From Chionis minor (Eukaryota; Chordata; Aves; Charadriiformes; Chionididae), in NCBI GenBank assembly GCA_013398295.1, contig VZSF01000638.1:623609-687608 (forward strand): DNA of 64,000 nt, written 5' to 3'. Each line of letters begins with the position of its first letter. The stretch's first letter is position 1. The notes below the pieces were generated by a model. The model was not told where the DNA came from and did no database searches. It was given only the letters and a program-made list of their open reading frames with translations. This document shows, in pieces, positions 49,696-63,032 of this stretch. Made by a program: the position numbers and the translations under genes.

Positions 49696-52600
49696 TGGGA
49701 GAGGGAGAGGAACACATGGCCAGCTGGCAGGAGGTTCTGAAAGAAAATGTTTTAGTAGTTTTACAAAAATCAAAACCAGCAAACTGACATTTCTGTTATC
49801 AGAACAGACCTATTAGTCATGTGGACAAGATCACCATCTTTTTCACTGTATCTTTTTGGCTAAAATCACAAACTGACCCCTCAACATGCTCCATTCCAGG
49901 TCTTAACATTGTAGTGCCATTATTTCCTCTCATCTTTTCATTAACCCTTTATGCTCACTCAAAGAAAATGGAAGCAGGGTGAGGGCGCATGTCATAGGAT
50001 ACTGCTCTCAGCAGATTTGAGTCTACAGAGAGAAGCACGTAGTGGCCGAGAGATGTTGGCTGAGCCCAAACTATTTCTGCACTTTACTGGTTACTCTGAG
50101 CTTCCTTTTTTGCTCTGAGAGTCCTTGATAAATATTTTACAGGACCAAGATAGGAACTGGAATCAAATAAAGCAGTTTTGCCTCTGGATTAGAAGGAATT
50201 TTTATCATGTTAAGAGAGTAAGTCTGAATTGAATTGCAGCTTTCAGAGATAGCAATGCTTTGAAATAATCAGTGCTGTGAGACTAGAAGAGGGGCTATGC
50301 AGTGAAGAGAGGTCTACCCAGGGCTCCTCCTTTTCTTTGTGGAGTTCTAAAACCAGTAATCATGGGTTTGTGATCCAGGAAAATGTATGCCAGGGACCTC
50401 CATAGAAATATATTACTGCCCACCAGCTATGGATCTGTCTGAACACGGTCAGTTTGTATATTTTCAGTGGAAATATCAATTCTCATTTTTCCAAGTTTGT
50501 ATAGAGCATATTGTCATAATTTTACTTTGTTATTCAAGTGTAAGTTCTATACTATTAAACAACTGATGATACCAGCACGTTGTCCTCAATTATGGTTTTA
50601 TAATACGTTGTCAAATGAAGCTTCAATGCAGTCTAAAATCCATATTGAGGAAACCATGTGAAATAAACCCCCTATTTTTTCCCAATCAATTTCTTGTACA
50701 GACTGCTGCTATTTAAAAAGGAAAATTCTTCAAATTTTCATATGGCTGCCACTTGAACCTATTTTCTTAACATGCTCTGTTTGGAAAAGCAGAGGCACAT
50801 GTCTTTACTTCGAGAGTGCTGTCACAGCCAGTTGCACAAATGTTACTCTTTACAATAATATATTTCAGCTAAAATTTGAAAACCTGGATTACAAAAATCA
50901 TTACCATATTATTAATACTTCGTTTTCCTGAGGAACTACCTGACATACAAAATGTTGTGTTTTTTCCTTAGCCTTGCGGCCCAACCATGCAGTCACACCT
51001 TGTCATTGTGGTATAATTTTAGAATGTTTTACAAGCTCAATCCAAGCACTCAGCTTTGATGGGATACAGACATCAACTGCTCTGTCCCTTGAACTGTGAC
51101 CTTAAACAACCGGGCTTTTTCCTTCCCCATGGGAATCATGTGATTGCACTCTCAGCGGATAATTTTTCCTGGATTCTTTTATGGCATTTCCTACACAGGA
51201 ACACCATCCTGTTATCTCACTTTAAAAGATTACTAATGAGCATTTTCATGTTTTGTTTTTTTAAAAAAAATTTTATGTGTCTTCTTCCCTTTCACTGCTT
51301 ATCTAAAAACACATGCTTTGGAAGAAATAAGAATGGATTGCAGATTTTTTTTTTTTTTCACACAGGACAGAAAATAAGCAGTGGTAAATCTGATAATGCA
51401 GCTGTTAATCAAGAAACTTCATTATAATATAAAAAGAAAAATAGTTAAACATCAAATTTGGCATTTTTCACTAAAAGAGAAATAAGTCACAGTTTAAAGT
51501 CATCACAGAAAATGTTCCATAGTCTTAGACTGTGAATTCCAACAGGAAACAATTTTCAGGAAGAATTTGTGTTCTTTTGTTTGTGCAGTCCCTCACAAGG
51601 ACACAGCTAATATGCCTTCATAGGCTTGTATCTTTATGTTTCTGCAGTTACATTTTCTTAAGAAAACAATTCAAGCAGGCTTTCCAGGGCTCATGAGGTA
51701 CGTGAAGTTCTCAGAAACAAAAGCATGATAAACTGAATACTCCTCTCAGTCACTTTGATTTGTAACTGAAGTAATCCTGAATTTATGCCACTATATCTGA
51801 TAAAAGAATCTGACTCAATATCACTCACAGTTGCTGTGCTACAGGATGCAGGCTGCATTACTGTTGAACGAAAGTCAGTGGTGATGTCAATTCATATTTC
51901 GTCTGAAAAAAAGACTTGGATTTTTTTATATGCAGAGACACAGTCCATTCATCATACATATAGTGTGCTTCTAAATGACATTGCATGTGCTTATAAAGAA
52001 GTGAATCTTCTTTGTGTTGAAAAAAAAATCATCTGTTTGAGGCAAGTATTTCTGTATATGAACAACAAAGGCCTCCAATAAATCAAAATTCTGGTTTAAG
52101 CTAATTTGTAGTTCTGAGAATACATATTCACTACTCTTTCTTTGCTTGCAAAAGTGATTATTAAATGAGTAGCTGCTGACATACATAAGCAAATTCAAAC
52201 CATTCATTCCTGACTTAGCTTTCAGGTCCCAAGAGTGGGAAATTCATGAAAGAAAGTGTTTCTTACAAGATTTTCCTTTGTGACACCCACAAAAGGCTGC
52301 CTTCTACTATGTTTTTCCCTGTGGATTATGATTACTTATGTTTCCAGGCATCTGATTGCAAATCCAAGATCCTATGGCTCTTTTACAAGTCCTAAACTGA
52401 GTGACTTCATATTCTTCTTGCATGCCTTTGCAATTCTTTTGCTATAGTCACTCTCTAATTCAGCTCCAGGGAAAATTAGGATGTTTTTAAGAATGGTAGT
52501 AAATTTACCCCACCAAATCTCAGTGAAGTAATGGTACAAGTGGGGTGGGATGGTTTTGCCATTACTGGAAAGGCAACAGGACTCACTTGGTAACTTAACA

Positions 52601-55600
52601 TTTTACTTAAGCAAATGTGCTTTTTTCACCTACTAATTACCTGTCCTGAATGATCAGATGAGGACTAGTAACAACTTCTCCTTTGACTCAGGTAATACAG
52701 ATCTTTGTTTTTAGGAGTAAAGATTCTGAATATGACATAAATACAATATGCTATCAAGGTGTAGAATTTATTTGTTATACACCAACTGTTAATTAAAATT
52801 CTCTTCCATTTCTCAAGGTGTGTAATAAGAAACTTTTCAAAAGATAGAGGATTGGTGAAATTTCCTGTGTTTTCAAAACTAGGGCAAAAGGCAAAAAATA
52901 TTCTTTTGGGTTTTTTTATCAAAAAATTTTTTTACCCGTTTTACTAGACTACAGAGACACTATCTGTCAGAAGGATCTTCCTTTGATGCTTATATGGAGG
53001 ATGAAAAATTTGCCTCTTGACTACTTCCAGCCACAAGTCCATAGATGATTTTGATTTTCCAACAGAAATTTAGAAAGCGATAAATGGTTCCAAAATCCTG
53101 TTTTCACAAGCCTGGAGTTCAAGTCATTTTTCCATGTACTATAAGCCTGGACAGATTGCATCTTTCATGATGTACCACGCTCTCACACACAAGTCTCTGA
53201 TCTTACTGGAAAGTTTTCTGCCCCACCTATTTTACAACACCTTTTGAACACGCAAAAAAAATTGAGCCGCCTCAATCTTTCACAATAATTCCTTGAATCA
53301 CTATTGCATGTCTATCTGAAAAATTTCCAAGTTGTCAGCTTCCCTATTAAAAGAAAGTGCTGATACCAGATCTAGTAAGATTATTCCAATAAGAAGCTTT
53401 GTAATTTCTGTATGAAATTACTTCCCTGCTCCCACCTTCAGGTTTCCTGCTAATGCATCTGAGAATTGCATTTAGCTTCTTGCTCAGGCGGCACGTGTTT
53501 GAGTATGCTTTTTAGTGTTGCTGCTTTCCAGGATACAATCTTCTAACCTAACAGTGTGCCTCGCAGCCTGTGTTTCTCAGTGTATGGCATAGCATTTAGC
53601 TGTGTTAAAGTGATGCTGCTGAAGTGAATATATTCTAATAAGTCACCCAGGCCAGCCTATATAACTGATCAGTTTGCATTGCATTTACCTCTGCAATGGA
53701 TTATACTGATAAATGTAGATATTGCTAGGATCCCATTAGAAACACCCACTTCCCCCTCACAGATACTTTTTCTGATATAGTAGTTTCCTGGTGCCATAAG
53801 CCTTGCCATAAGCCAAGATATTTTGCATTCATTGTGTTCTAACATTGTCATACTTTTCTGATAGAATATTTTTTCCACAATCTTGCCTGTGGTTGATGTT
53901 AGCTTGCCATTTTGCAAGTTTACAAAAATGCAGTTTACAGAGTGTTTAAGATCCTCACAATCTTTTTTGGAATAAAAATTATGTAATTTTCACTGGAATA
54001 TGAACTAATTACAAACTCAAATTCACTCCAAGCTCAAAACAAAAACATTGATATAGAAATGATTCTGTTGGTGGCAATCACCATTTAACATGCTCTATAG
54101 TTTTACCATATTTACAACTATTGGCTAAGACTTTTTGTCTGTTAAGTTCAAGTAATTCCATCCTTTCATCTTTAATTTTAATGGCCATGTAGTTTCAGTG
54201 ATTTCTTTTACTTCCCCTTTCCTTTACTGTGTTTTTAACCAATATAATTCTTTCTGGTGGCCCAGTGTTTTCCATACTCACATACGTACTCAGCTGTTAC
54301 AAATATTTTCATTCCTCTTGATGATTTTCATAATTACAGCCTTCAATGACGATTGTCAGTTTGGAGCACTTAGGAAAGCCTTCTTTGCCAATTTTCAATT
54401 CCCTTTCACATTTTTTCTGCTATCTTAAAGAGGGTTTGAAGGATTTCTGATCAGTATTTGTTCTGGTTGTTAAAACAAACTGCATCAGTCCCCGGATTTC
54501 TACTGATCACCTTGTCATGCAGGAGGTATTTTCTACTTTCTTCCTTGTTTATGAGATGCAGAAAAAGGCAAAGTTCCTTCCTATAAATACTTAGTAACGA
54601 GTTACAACTACAGGAGGGATATTTGGCAAGGGGCTGGTAGCATTATATGCCTTGTAGATGCTTAATATCTTCTCAAGTACTCAAAATTAAATTGACCTCC
54701 AGATGACAAGTTCAGAAAGAGTTTCCGCCCATATAATATTGGCAGAAACCATTGTATTTTTCTGAGGCCTGTCACACGTGGAGTAGGTGGAGTAAGCATT
54801 TCGGTGAAGCATGCTCAACTAATTCAAAAACATGGTTGCTCTGACACTGGAAAGACCACATAGAAGAGGAAATTTGTACTAGCTCTTTGTACTTAAATAT
54901 CTTTCCACTCAATTTTTGTCTTCAGCTTTGAGAGACTGGATCTTTTAAAGCACCCAGTAGGTATATTAATCATGACTGTATTCTATTTCCACATGGGGAA
55001 AGCAACATTATAATTACATCTACTCGATCTAATTGTACTTACACAGCAATGAAACCTCCTAAATTGACATTCTGTAGATGGATTTGTTTTTTACTGAATG
55101 TTTTAGCAAGTAGGGGGACTGCTATTTCTATTTCCTCAGCCTATTCAATAACCTATTACATTGTCTTAGCATTATCCCATATTGTGATTTATAATTCAAT
55201 ATATGAATTAGTATACAATCAAGGTCATGTCTTTTTGAATTGTTTGTAACTTTAAACCTTATAATATCCCCACTGTCTTTCTTAAACAGTCTGTAACCAA
55301 TGATTTTAATATCCAGTCGTGTGAGTCATACCACTGCAGTTGAGTAATACAAGCTAGCTCAGATTTCTTTTCCTAAGTTTGTAATTCCAATTCCTCTGAC
55401 TCTCAGGGTCGTTACAGGAGAAAGATTGTTTTTCTCATCCCTGTTCTTGATGCTTCAGTCCTTTTATGTTTGTTGATATCTGCTTGCAAGTTCTTCTGCA
55501 CAGACCAGATATTACCTTGAATGTACTTTCCTTTTTACAGAGGCGGAAGTAGTTCAAAACCTTCCACCTTTCTAGAAAAAGTATCCCTGGTATCTATGCT

Positions 55601-57829
55601 TTTCTGGAATAGTTTACCTGAAATAAAGATAGTCCTCCTCATTTATATTACAGGCAGAAATGACCCTGTTGTATGGGTAACTCCAGCAGAGGATTAAACA
55701 TAGGTAGGTAAACTACCTATGCCTAACCCCCGAGTATGTATATTTTCCTTGATGGTAGTTAGTATTCACTGGGTGCAAAGAAGCAGCTTCCCTCCTGGAT
55801 ATAAGGAAGTGGTAAACAGGATTTCCAGTTTATTCCTGGAATAGATGAAGCAGGGACCCATTGCAAAACCAAAATGTTGTTATAGTAACAAGGAGACAAA
55901 CATGTCTTAAAATAGCGAGACTGATGAGTTGGGATTAATAATAGTCTTTTCCCACCTGATTTTCAGAGAAATGCAGTTCAAATGTGTCCATCTGGCCTGC
56001 TAAGCAAGGTTTTAGGTCTCTTGGCTGTTAAAGTGATATTTTCAAATGTCGTTCCAAATGTTGTTCCAAATGAGAACTCACAAATTACTATTTTTGAATA
56101 AACCAGAGTGGGAGAATCTGACTTTGTCACAGGGAGCTGGTGGAGGGCATCAATTGTTGCATTTTCTTTGAAGACCCTCACAGTAAGTTTCTTAAAAGTA
56201 GCAAGTTTTATACTTTGTGTGTAATCAGAAAGGCTAGCTATGCTTTTCACTTCTTACTGATATAATAAAAAGGCTGTGCTTTTACAGAACCATATCGTTT
56301 CTTTACTGAGCCAAGTGCATTGCATATGGGATATGCTATGTACTGAGGAGGTTTAACACTTTGGGAAAGAGGACTTTCTCTCTTCCTACTTGTAGGTGCG
56401 GCCAGTGAAACCTCTTGGACTCTTTGGTTCCCTCCACAGGCTCCTTCCATAGGGCCTAGTGTTGAATTCTGAATTCTTTCTAGATGTATTAAGAATGTAG
56501 ATATAAGCAATGCTGCAACAGAATTCCTCATGTAAACCTTCTCATGAAGGAAATCACCTTTGATGTGATGCATGAAAATCATGTATATAATAAAAATGAA
56601 GATACATACAAAGATGAAACTCAGACTACCTCACAGTAGGGATTTTGAAGCTGGTGGTGAACAGAGGAAAGAGGTGCTCCTGTGGTAATACTGCACAGAC
56701 TCTCTGCAGGACCAGGGAAGAAGAATGTGAGTGTATGCATGGCGGGGATGATGATGACATGTTTTGTTTTTCATGGAAAGTCATGCAGGGGTTCTCCAAG
56801 CACTGCGACTGAAGCAGCCAGCAGCAGCAAAATGAAAATATCTTTCTGATCAGCAACACAAGTCACACGGGTGGTATCTTGTTCGCTGCTCCCGCATAAA
56901 CGGAAAGGGAAAGGAACTAGATGTGAAACATTCATTCTGTAGCAAAAAGGAAGAACACCTTGTGTACATAACAGTATTTCAGGAAGACATTTATACAGTA
57001 CAAAATTACAATATCCTTCTCTGTGTACACGTTGACATATGGGAAGATCTGTTATGTTCAGGAGGAAGCTGTTTGGGGCATGTATTAGCTGTGAGAGCGA
57101 GAAATGCAGCTCTAATGGATCTCATACTCAGGATGCTAGAGCAAACCCGTGATGAGAGGTAGTGCTGAGGATCAAAACATCATTTCATTTTGTGCCAGGT
57201 GGACCCTAGACATCTGCATAATTATCAGGAGAGCCCAACCATTTGTAGATGTGCTTCATATTTCCTTCTGTCAATGATAAAGCTTATTACTTGAAGGAAA
57301 AGTTCATGGGAGCCCCTAGTGAGACAGTTCAACAGTGTTTCCTTGGTCTTGGAGGTTATTCTTGAACAGAGATATACTGAAGGTCGTCTCTTTGCTGTGT
57401 GTGCGTACATGATGTGGCTTTAAAAGCAGGCTTTTCTGCTTAGCTTCCCAAAGTAATAGTGTCCTTGCAATACCGATATGATTGCAGTACATGAGCCCAC
57501 TATTGTTTAACAAGGCCTCTTTCTTGGAGATGGAATTTATCATTTTGAGGAAAAAACTGCTTTTGTATCTACCCTTTAATTTAGTTGAGTAATACCTGTA
57601 TTTGATTAGAGGTTAATTAAACTGTGATAACTTCCTAAATCCAACTGCACTGAGTTATCCTTCCAATGTGAATGTTATCATGACCTTGCTGAAACGTCTC
57701 TTTCTTGATTTTGTGATTCATTAAAAATAAATAATAAAAGAAGCTAACTGTAATTAAAATTGGTCCCAGTTAGACCAAAAGCATTAGGGCCTTACATGGA
57801 ATATAAATACAGAATTTGTATTCACTTGT
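49696..57829. other. Long unique AT-rich stretch, no gene recognised
   Basis: The longest frames are 123 codons (51056-51427), 111 codons (56247-56582) and 98 codons (51785-52081), all without recognisable domains or splice context. Small repeats include a GCCATAAGCCTT duplication near 53796-53817 and three approximate 12-bp units (TTCCAAATGTTG) at 56041-56074. I saw no CR1 or LTR sequence. Confidence 0.5.
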
Positions 57830-58640
57830 GCTCCTTGCTTCTTGTTTCATCCCTGAAAACAGTCAAACTCCACCTTCTCTGTATCTTCCCATGAAGGAGC
57901 TGTAGCCAACATAAAGAGCCAGACTGAGCTTTCTCAAGGCTAGACAAAAACATCTCCCTCAGCCTTTCTTTGTATTTCATGTCATCTAGTCCCCGACCAT
58001 CTTGATAGCTGTTTGCTGGGCTTGCTCCAAGATGGCGATGTCTGTCTTGTTGTCTTGTATTACCTCCAGATTTGGGCTCCTCAGTACTGGATGTGTGGCC
58101 TGAATGAGGAGAATAAATCATTTCCTCAGCCTACTGACTGCATACTTGCTCATACAGCCCAGTATGCAGTTAGCCTTCTTTGTTGCAAGGGCACACCACT
58201 GACTTATGCTCAGATCTTTGTCCACCACAGCTCCCAGGTCTTGCTCTGAGAAACTCTTTTCTGTCCAGCCGGTTCCCAGCCTGTACCATTCTATAGGTTA
58301 TTCCATCCTAGATTCAGGACTCTGCGTTTCACTTCGTTGAACTTCATGAGGTTTCTGTCAGTCCCTCTCTCCTACCTGTCAAGGTTGCTCTGAATAGTAA
58401 CCATTTACTCCAGTATCTAAACTGCTCCTCCTCCTACCCTGTGAACATTGCTGAGAGTGCACTCTACTGCACTCTCCAGCTCGTAAAGGAGCATGTTGAA
58501 CAGTATCGAGCTCTGAGGAACTTGGCTCATAACTGGCCACCAGTTTGCACTACTGATCACAACCCCAACATTCTGGGCTCAAGCAATGCAGCCTGTTGCT
58601 AAATCCCTTTACTGTCCGTCTATCCAAATCATATCTCAAC
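57830..58640 (-). mobile_element. Very old, degraded CR1 LINE, minus strand
   Basis: Reading the minus strand, CR1 ORF2 landmarks are present in order but badly eroded. They include the ASSEPSSILFNMLL-like PQSSILF block near 58500, a remnant of the LDxIxRNLDR region near 58380, the KFNEVKRRVLN-like block near 58330, SQDLGAVVDKDL-like near 58230, and ALQQRRLTAYWAV-like near 58180. The left part matches the CR1 C-terminal region (LREMFLSSLEKAQSG at 57822-58121). Many stops and frameshifts mark it as much older than the other copies. The 3' end and tail are not recognisable. Confidence 0.7.
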
Positions 58641-60638
58641 AGTTTGTGTGCCATTATACAAAGATATGTAGCAAGAGCATAAGTTCTATGCTCTCTATTT
58701 CCCTATGACTCTATTTCTGTACCTATATGAGATGTATGACTCTCATGAGAATTTGTCCAACATTTGCTTCATGCATGACTGTGATAAAGCACAAGACTAT
58801 GTTTACTCTTTGGCTTTATCAGATTAGTAGGATAAGCTTGAATTAATTGCTTATTCCCAATTTTTCAGTCAATGCTTTTGATCACTGCCTCTGATCACTG
58901 CCTCAGCTGCTGGCTGCTCACCTAAGGCATAGTAAGGGCTGAGTTCAAATTTTCCAGTGATGGATTGAAAAGTTGTCTGTGTGAGATGTCCCAAATGCAA
59001 AAGCCAGAATTTGATTGTAACAGATGCTGGTTCTGTCCTGAATGGAGACAGCATCACTGGAGACTTGCTTAGACTGAGCTTGGAATCCCCAGTCTTTGGT
59101 GAGGATTGCAAAAACCTCCTCAGCAATGCCTTTGTGGCTGACTTGCAAGAACCTTCAACTTACAGAAACAGTGGGTTTGCTTTAACTTTAAAGGAGTCTA
59201 GACTTGAAAGCAATTAAGAGTTTCTTTATTAGCTGACCCTTATCCTTTTAACTTTGGTGCTTAAACAGCAAAGGAGTTGCAAAATATGTGCAAGTTGAAG
59301 TTTGGCTACTGTGTCCTGTGTGGATACAGGAGTTACCTGAGGCCTTTACCAAAAGCTCCATAATGTATTTACCTAGACAGAGCCAGCTGCAAGATGTGGC
59401 AACTCCTGAGAGTTTCAAAAGTCAAGTAATCTGATTATAAAATTTAAGTATTTGACTATTCCACTAGAAATCAGTGCTGAAATTACAAGAGTAGCTTTCT
59501 TTGTTCTACTGTTTTATTTTCAGCCAAGAGTGTGGCTTGCTGAGCTTATCTACTTGCAGCTGACCTTTACAGGCAAGCACCTGTTGGTACAAACACATTA
59601 CCTTCCTGTCTACAAGCTCCATCTGCCTCCTCTGACTCTTTAGTCACTTCAAACCACTGAATTAGGGAATACCCAGTTTCTCAGCAGTGGGCACTTGTTA
59701 CCAAACGGGACATTTCAGCTCTGTCTCCATTGTGCTAACAATGGGGTAAGTTTAAACTCTCTGGGTGCTTGTGCTCAGGCTGAGAGTATCAGCATCGCTC
59801 CTTGTCCTTCTCTTTGCACGAGATGCTGACCACAGACATGCCTGTGGACAATAGTGCTTGGGACAACAAATCCTGGAACAACCAATAGCTGCATAATCCT
59901 GTAGCTGACTGTAGCAGACAAGTTGCCTGCATGGTGTAGCTATAGCCTCCATGTCCATCTTAACCCCTGTACTACTTTCTGAGATTCCTTCAAACCAGCA
60001 AGCACCACACAGTGACCCAGCACTTCTCTTCCCTCCAGCCCTATCTGAAGCAGCGAGTGGGAGAGGTCATCCTTGCTACGCCTATCAGTCCTTCCCAGCC
60101 TGAACGGGAGCATTTGAAGGCCAGAGATACTCTGCAAGGCTCTTTCCCAGCTGCTTGCTGGGGGAAGCGGAGTTATGGTACATCTCTACTTACTCCCTCA
60201 TTTTGCAGCCCTCAAACTGACTGTGAGAGTGATGTAGGAGGGTGCTCAGATATCTGAAGGGTTTTGAGAATTCTGGTACCTCTCTCTGTGTGCACCCGCA
60301 GTCAATTACAATAGTTGCTATGATTTCGAATAGTACTTCTCTCACAGTCCCTAAATATTCTTATAGATCTGGCCCGCTGTGGCACCTGTGGAATGATTAA
60401 TTTACAGATTCCATCTGCTGCAGATAGGCATTTTTTTTTCCTGCAGTAAAAAGGCAAAAGGCTCCACTAAGCTTGCTGCTTTCCCATGTGATTCAAATCA
60501 AGAGCATCGTTTATATGCTCTTTGTAGTCAGTGTTGTTGATGTATGAGAAATAATCATATTAAGGTATCATGAAGGTAGGATGTTACTCATTTGAGCAGT
60601 TGGATTTCCTTCGAATAATTATCTTGTTTCTACTTATT
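58641..60638. other. Unique sequence; coding-like frame at 58969-59217
   Basis: A plus-strand frame of 83 codons at 58969-59217 includes a CPKC motif and has protein-like composition. The minus strand over the same bases is also open and ends at a plausible GT donor (CCTTAG|GTGAGC, near 58918-58928). I recognise neither. A 13-bp duplication (GATCACTGCCTCT) lies at 58880-58904. The remainder shows nothing recognisable. Confidence 0.4.
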
Positions 60639-60747
60639 TATGAATGCATTATGAATGCATTTATGAATCCTGTGTATGTGATCCATTAGAGCTGCATTTC
60701 TCATTCATTTATTTATGGTATTCATTTATTTATGGTATTCATTTATG
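60639..60747. repeat. Two small AT-rich tandem arrays
   Basis: TATGAATGCAT occurs twice head to tail at 60639-60660. ATTCATTTATTTATGGT (17 bp) occurs at 60703-60719 and 60720-60736, with a partial third copy to 60747. They sit about 140 bp left of the abrupt start of the CR1 homology at 60885. Confidence 0.9.
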
Positions 60748-60884
60748 TGCAGCAAAATGAAAGTAAAAAAAACGGGTTGGAAGATGAAAAAATATCTAGG
60801 CAAGTTTCGGTGTTTGTTTGGGATTTTTTTAATGAAGAAATCAATATACAGTACTGTCTATATTATATGCAGAGAGGCATTAGC
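60748..60884. other. AT-rich junction sequence left of CR1 copy B
   Basis: Unique sequence. It shares only ATACTT with the corresponding place in copy A at the exact breakpoint (60885-60890). No CR1 tail is present here. Confidence 0.6.
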
Positions 60885-60891
60885 ATACTTA

Positions 60892-61895
60892 AGATCATCA
60901 AATCCAAGTGTTAACCTAACACTACCAAGTCGACTGATAAACCATGTCCCTAAGCACCAGCACCACATCTACATGTCTTTTGAATACCTCCAGGGATGGT
61001 GACTCAACCACTTCCCTGGGCAGCTTCTTTCAATGTTTGATAACCCTTCCGAAGAAGATTTTTTTTTTTCCTAATACCCAATCTAAGCCTCCCCTGGTGC
61101 AACTTGAGGCCATTTCCTCTTGTCCTATTGTCTGGCAGTCGGGAGAAGAGACCGATCCCCAGCTCATTACAACCTCCTTTCAGGTAGTTGTAGAGAGCGA
61201 GAAGATCTCCCCTCAGCCTCCTTTTCTCCAGGCTAAACAACCCCAGTTCCCTCAGCTGCTCCTCATAAGACTTGTGCTCCAGACCCCTCACCAACTTCAT
61301 TGCCCTTCTCTGGACATGCTCCAGCACCTCAATGTCTTTCTTGTAGTGAGGGACCCAAAACTGCACACAGTACTCAAGCTGCGGCCTCACCAGTGCTGAG
61401 TACAGGGGCACAATCACTTCCCTGCTCCTGCTGGCCACGCTGTTCTTGATACAGGCCAAGATGATGCCATTGGCCTTCTTGGCCACCTGGGCACACTGCT
61501 GGCTCATGTTCAGCCAGCTGTCCACCAGGACCCCCAGGTCCTTTTCTGCTAAGCAGCTTTACAGCCACTCCTCCCCAAGCCTGTAAACTGTGCTTGTGGT
61601 TGTTGAGACCCAAGTGCAGGACCCGGCACTTGGCCTTGTTGAAACTCATACCGCTGGCCTTGGCCCAACAATCCAGCCTGTCCAGATCCCTTTGTAGAGC
61701 CTTCCTACCCTCAAAGAGATTAACGCTCCCGCCTGACTTGGTGTCATCTGCAAACTTATGGGGGTTCACTCAATCTCTTTGTCCAGATTGTTGATAAAGA
61801 TATTGAACATACCTGTCCCCAGTATTGAGCCCTGGGGAACACGACTTGTGACCAGCCACCAACTGGATTGAACTCCATTCACCATCACTCTTTGG
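60892..61895 (-). repeat. About 1-kb tract near-identical to 44744-45747
   Basis: The partner of the copy A tract, in the same orientation, 16,148 bp away and without gaps. Both contain the same frameshift and the same TGA between the DKEIE and KFADD blocks. Confidence 0.95.
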
Positions 61896-62993
61896 GCCTG
61901 AACATCCAGCTAGTTTTTGACCCAGTGAAGAGTACAGCCATCCAAGCCACGAGCAGCCAGTTTCTCCAGGAGAATGCGGTGGGAAATGGTGTTGAAAGCT
62001 TTACTGATGTCCAGGTAAACAACATCCAGAGCCTTTCCCTCATCCACTATGGGGGTCACCTTGTCACAGGAGATTGGGTTAGTCAAGCAGGACCTGCTTT
62101 TCATAAACCCATGCTGACTGGGCCTGATCACCTGGTTGTCCTGCATGTGCTGCGTAATGGTACACAGGATGATCTGCTCCATAACCTTCCCAGGCACTGA
62201 AGTCAGACTGACAGGCCTGTAGTTCCCTGGATCCTTTTTCTGGCCCTTCCTGTGGATGGGCCTCACATTTTCTAACTTCCAGTCAACTGGGACCTCCCCA
62301 GTTAGCCAAGACTGCTGAAAAATGATGGAAAATGGCTCGGTGAGCACTTCCGCTGGCCCCCTCAGTATCCTTGGGTGGATTCCACCTGGACCCATAGGTT
62401 TGTGTGTGTCTAAGAGGTGTAGCAGGTAACTAACCATCTATTTCCCCTTGGATTATGAGTGCTTTGTTCTGCCCCTTGTCCCTGTACTGCAGCTCAGGGG
62501 GCTGGATAGCCCATGAACAACTGGTCTTATTATTAAAGACTGAGACAAAGCAGGCACTAAATACCCCGGCCTTTTCCTCATCCTTTGTCATGATGTTTCC
62601 CTCCGCATCCAATAGAGGATGAAGATTCTCCTTAGACCTCCTTCTACTGCCAGTATATTTACAGAAACTTTTCAAATTGCCTTTTATGGCAGTATCCACG
62701 TTAAGTTCTAGCTGGGCTTTGGCCCTTTTAATTTTCTCTCTGCATAACCTCATGACCTCCTTGTAGTCCTCCTGAGTGGCCCGCCCATTCTTCCAAACGT
62801 CATAAACTCTGTTTTTTCTCCTGAGTTCTAGCCAAAGATCTCTGTTCAGCCAGAGTGGTCTTATTCCCCACTGGCTCATCTTTTGGCACACAGGGATGGT
62901 CTGCTTCTGTGCTTTCCAGATTTCCTCGTTGAAGAATGTCCAGCCTTCCTGGACTCTTTTGGCCTTCCCAAGGCCAAAAGGATTGCCTCCCAA
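61004..62993 (-). pseudogene. CR1 ORF2 RT remnant in copy B
   Basis: Minus-strand blocks from element 5' to 3': linker RPLWLNRDLWLELRRKNRVY and ATQEDYKEVMRLCREKIKRA (62430-62993); a frame change; then HKPMGPGGIHPRI, WLTGEVPVDWKLENVRPI, KDPGNYRPVSLTSVPGKVME, QVIRPSQHGFMKSRSCLTNP and the first catalytic motif VVYLDISKAFN (61910-62437). A stop after HWVKN follows. Then come VPQGSILG, a [13 protein letters not shown] with the catalytic Asp pair, a frameshift near 61553, and the C-terminal [13 protein letters not shown] to RRLRGDL part (61004-61525). At least four disruptions make it non-functional. No endonuclease domain remains. Confidence 0.93.
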
Positions 62994-63032
62994 GGGACCC
63001 TGTCAACATGGGTCCTAAGCAGGCCAAAGTCT

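Larger units (their letters stand above)
60885..63032 (-). mobile_element. CR1 LINE, minus strand (copy B), lacking its 3' tail
   Basis: The longest CR1 in the window. At the left it starts abruptly within the 3' UTR, at the position equivalent to 44737 in copy A. The last 30 bp or so plus the tail repeat, present in copy A, are therefore missing. It runs through the ORF2 C terminus, the RT and the linker to about 63032, where it is 5'-truncated before the endonuclease. 60892-61895 is nearly identical to copy A. Beyond 61896 the copies differ by substitutions and indels, and copy B lacks the 36-bp insert. Confidence 0.95.
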
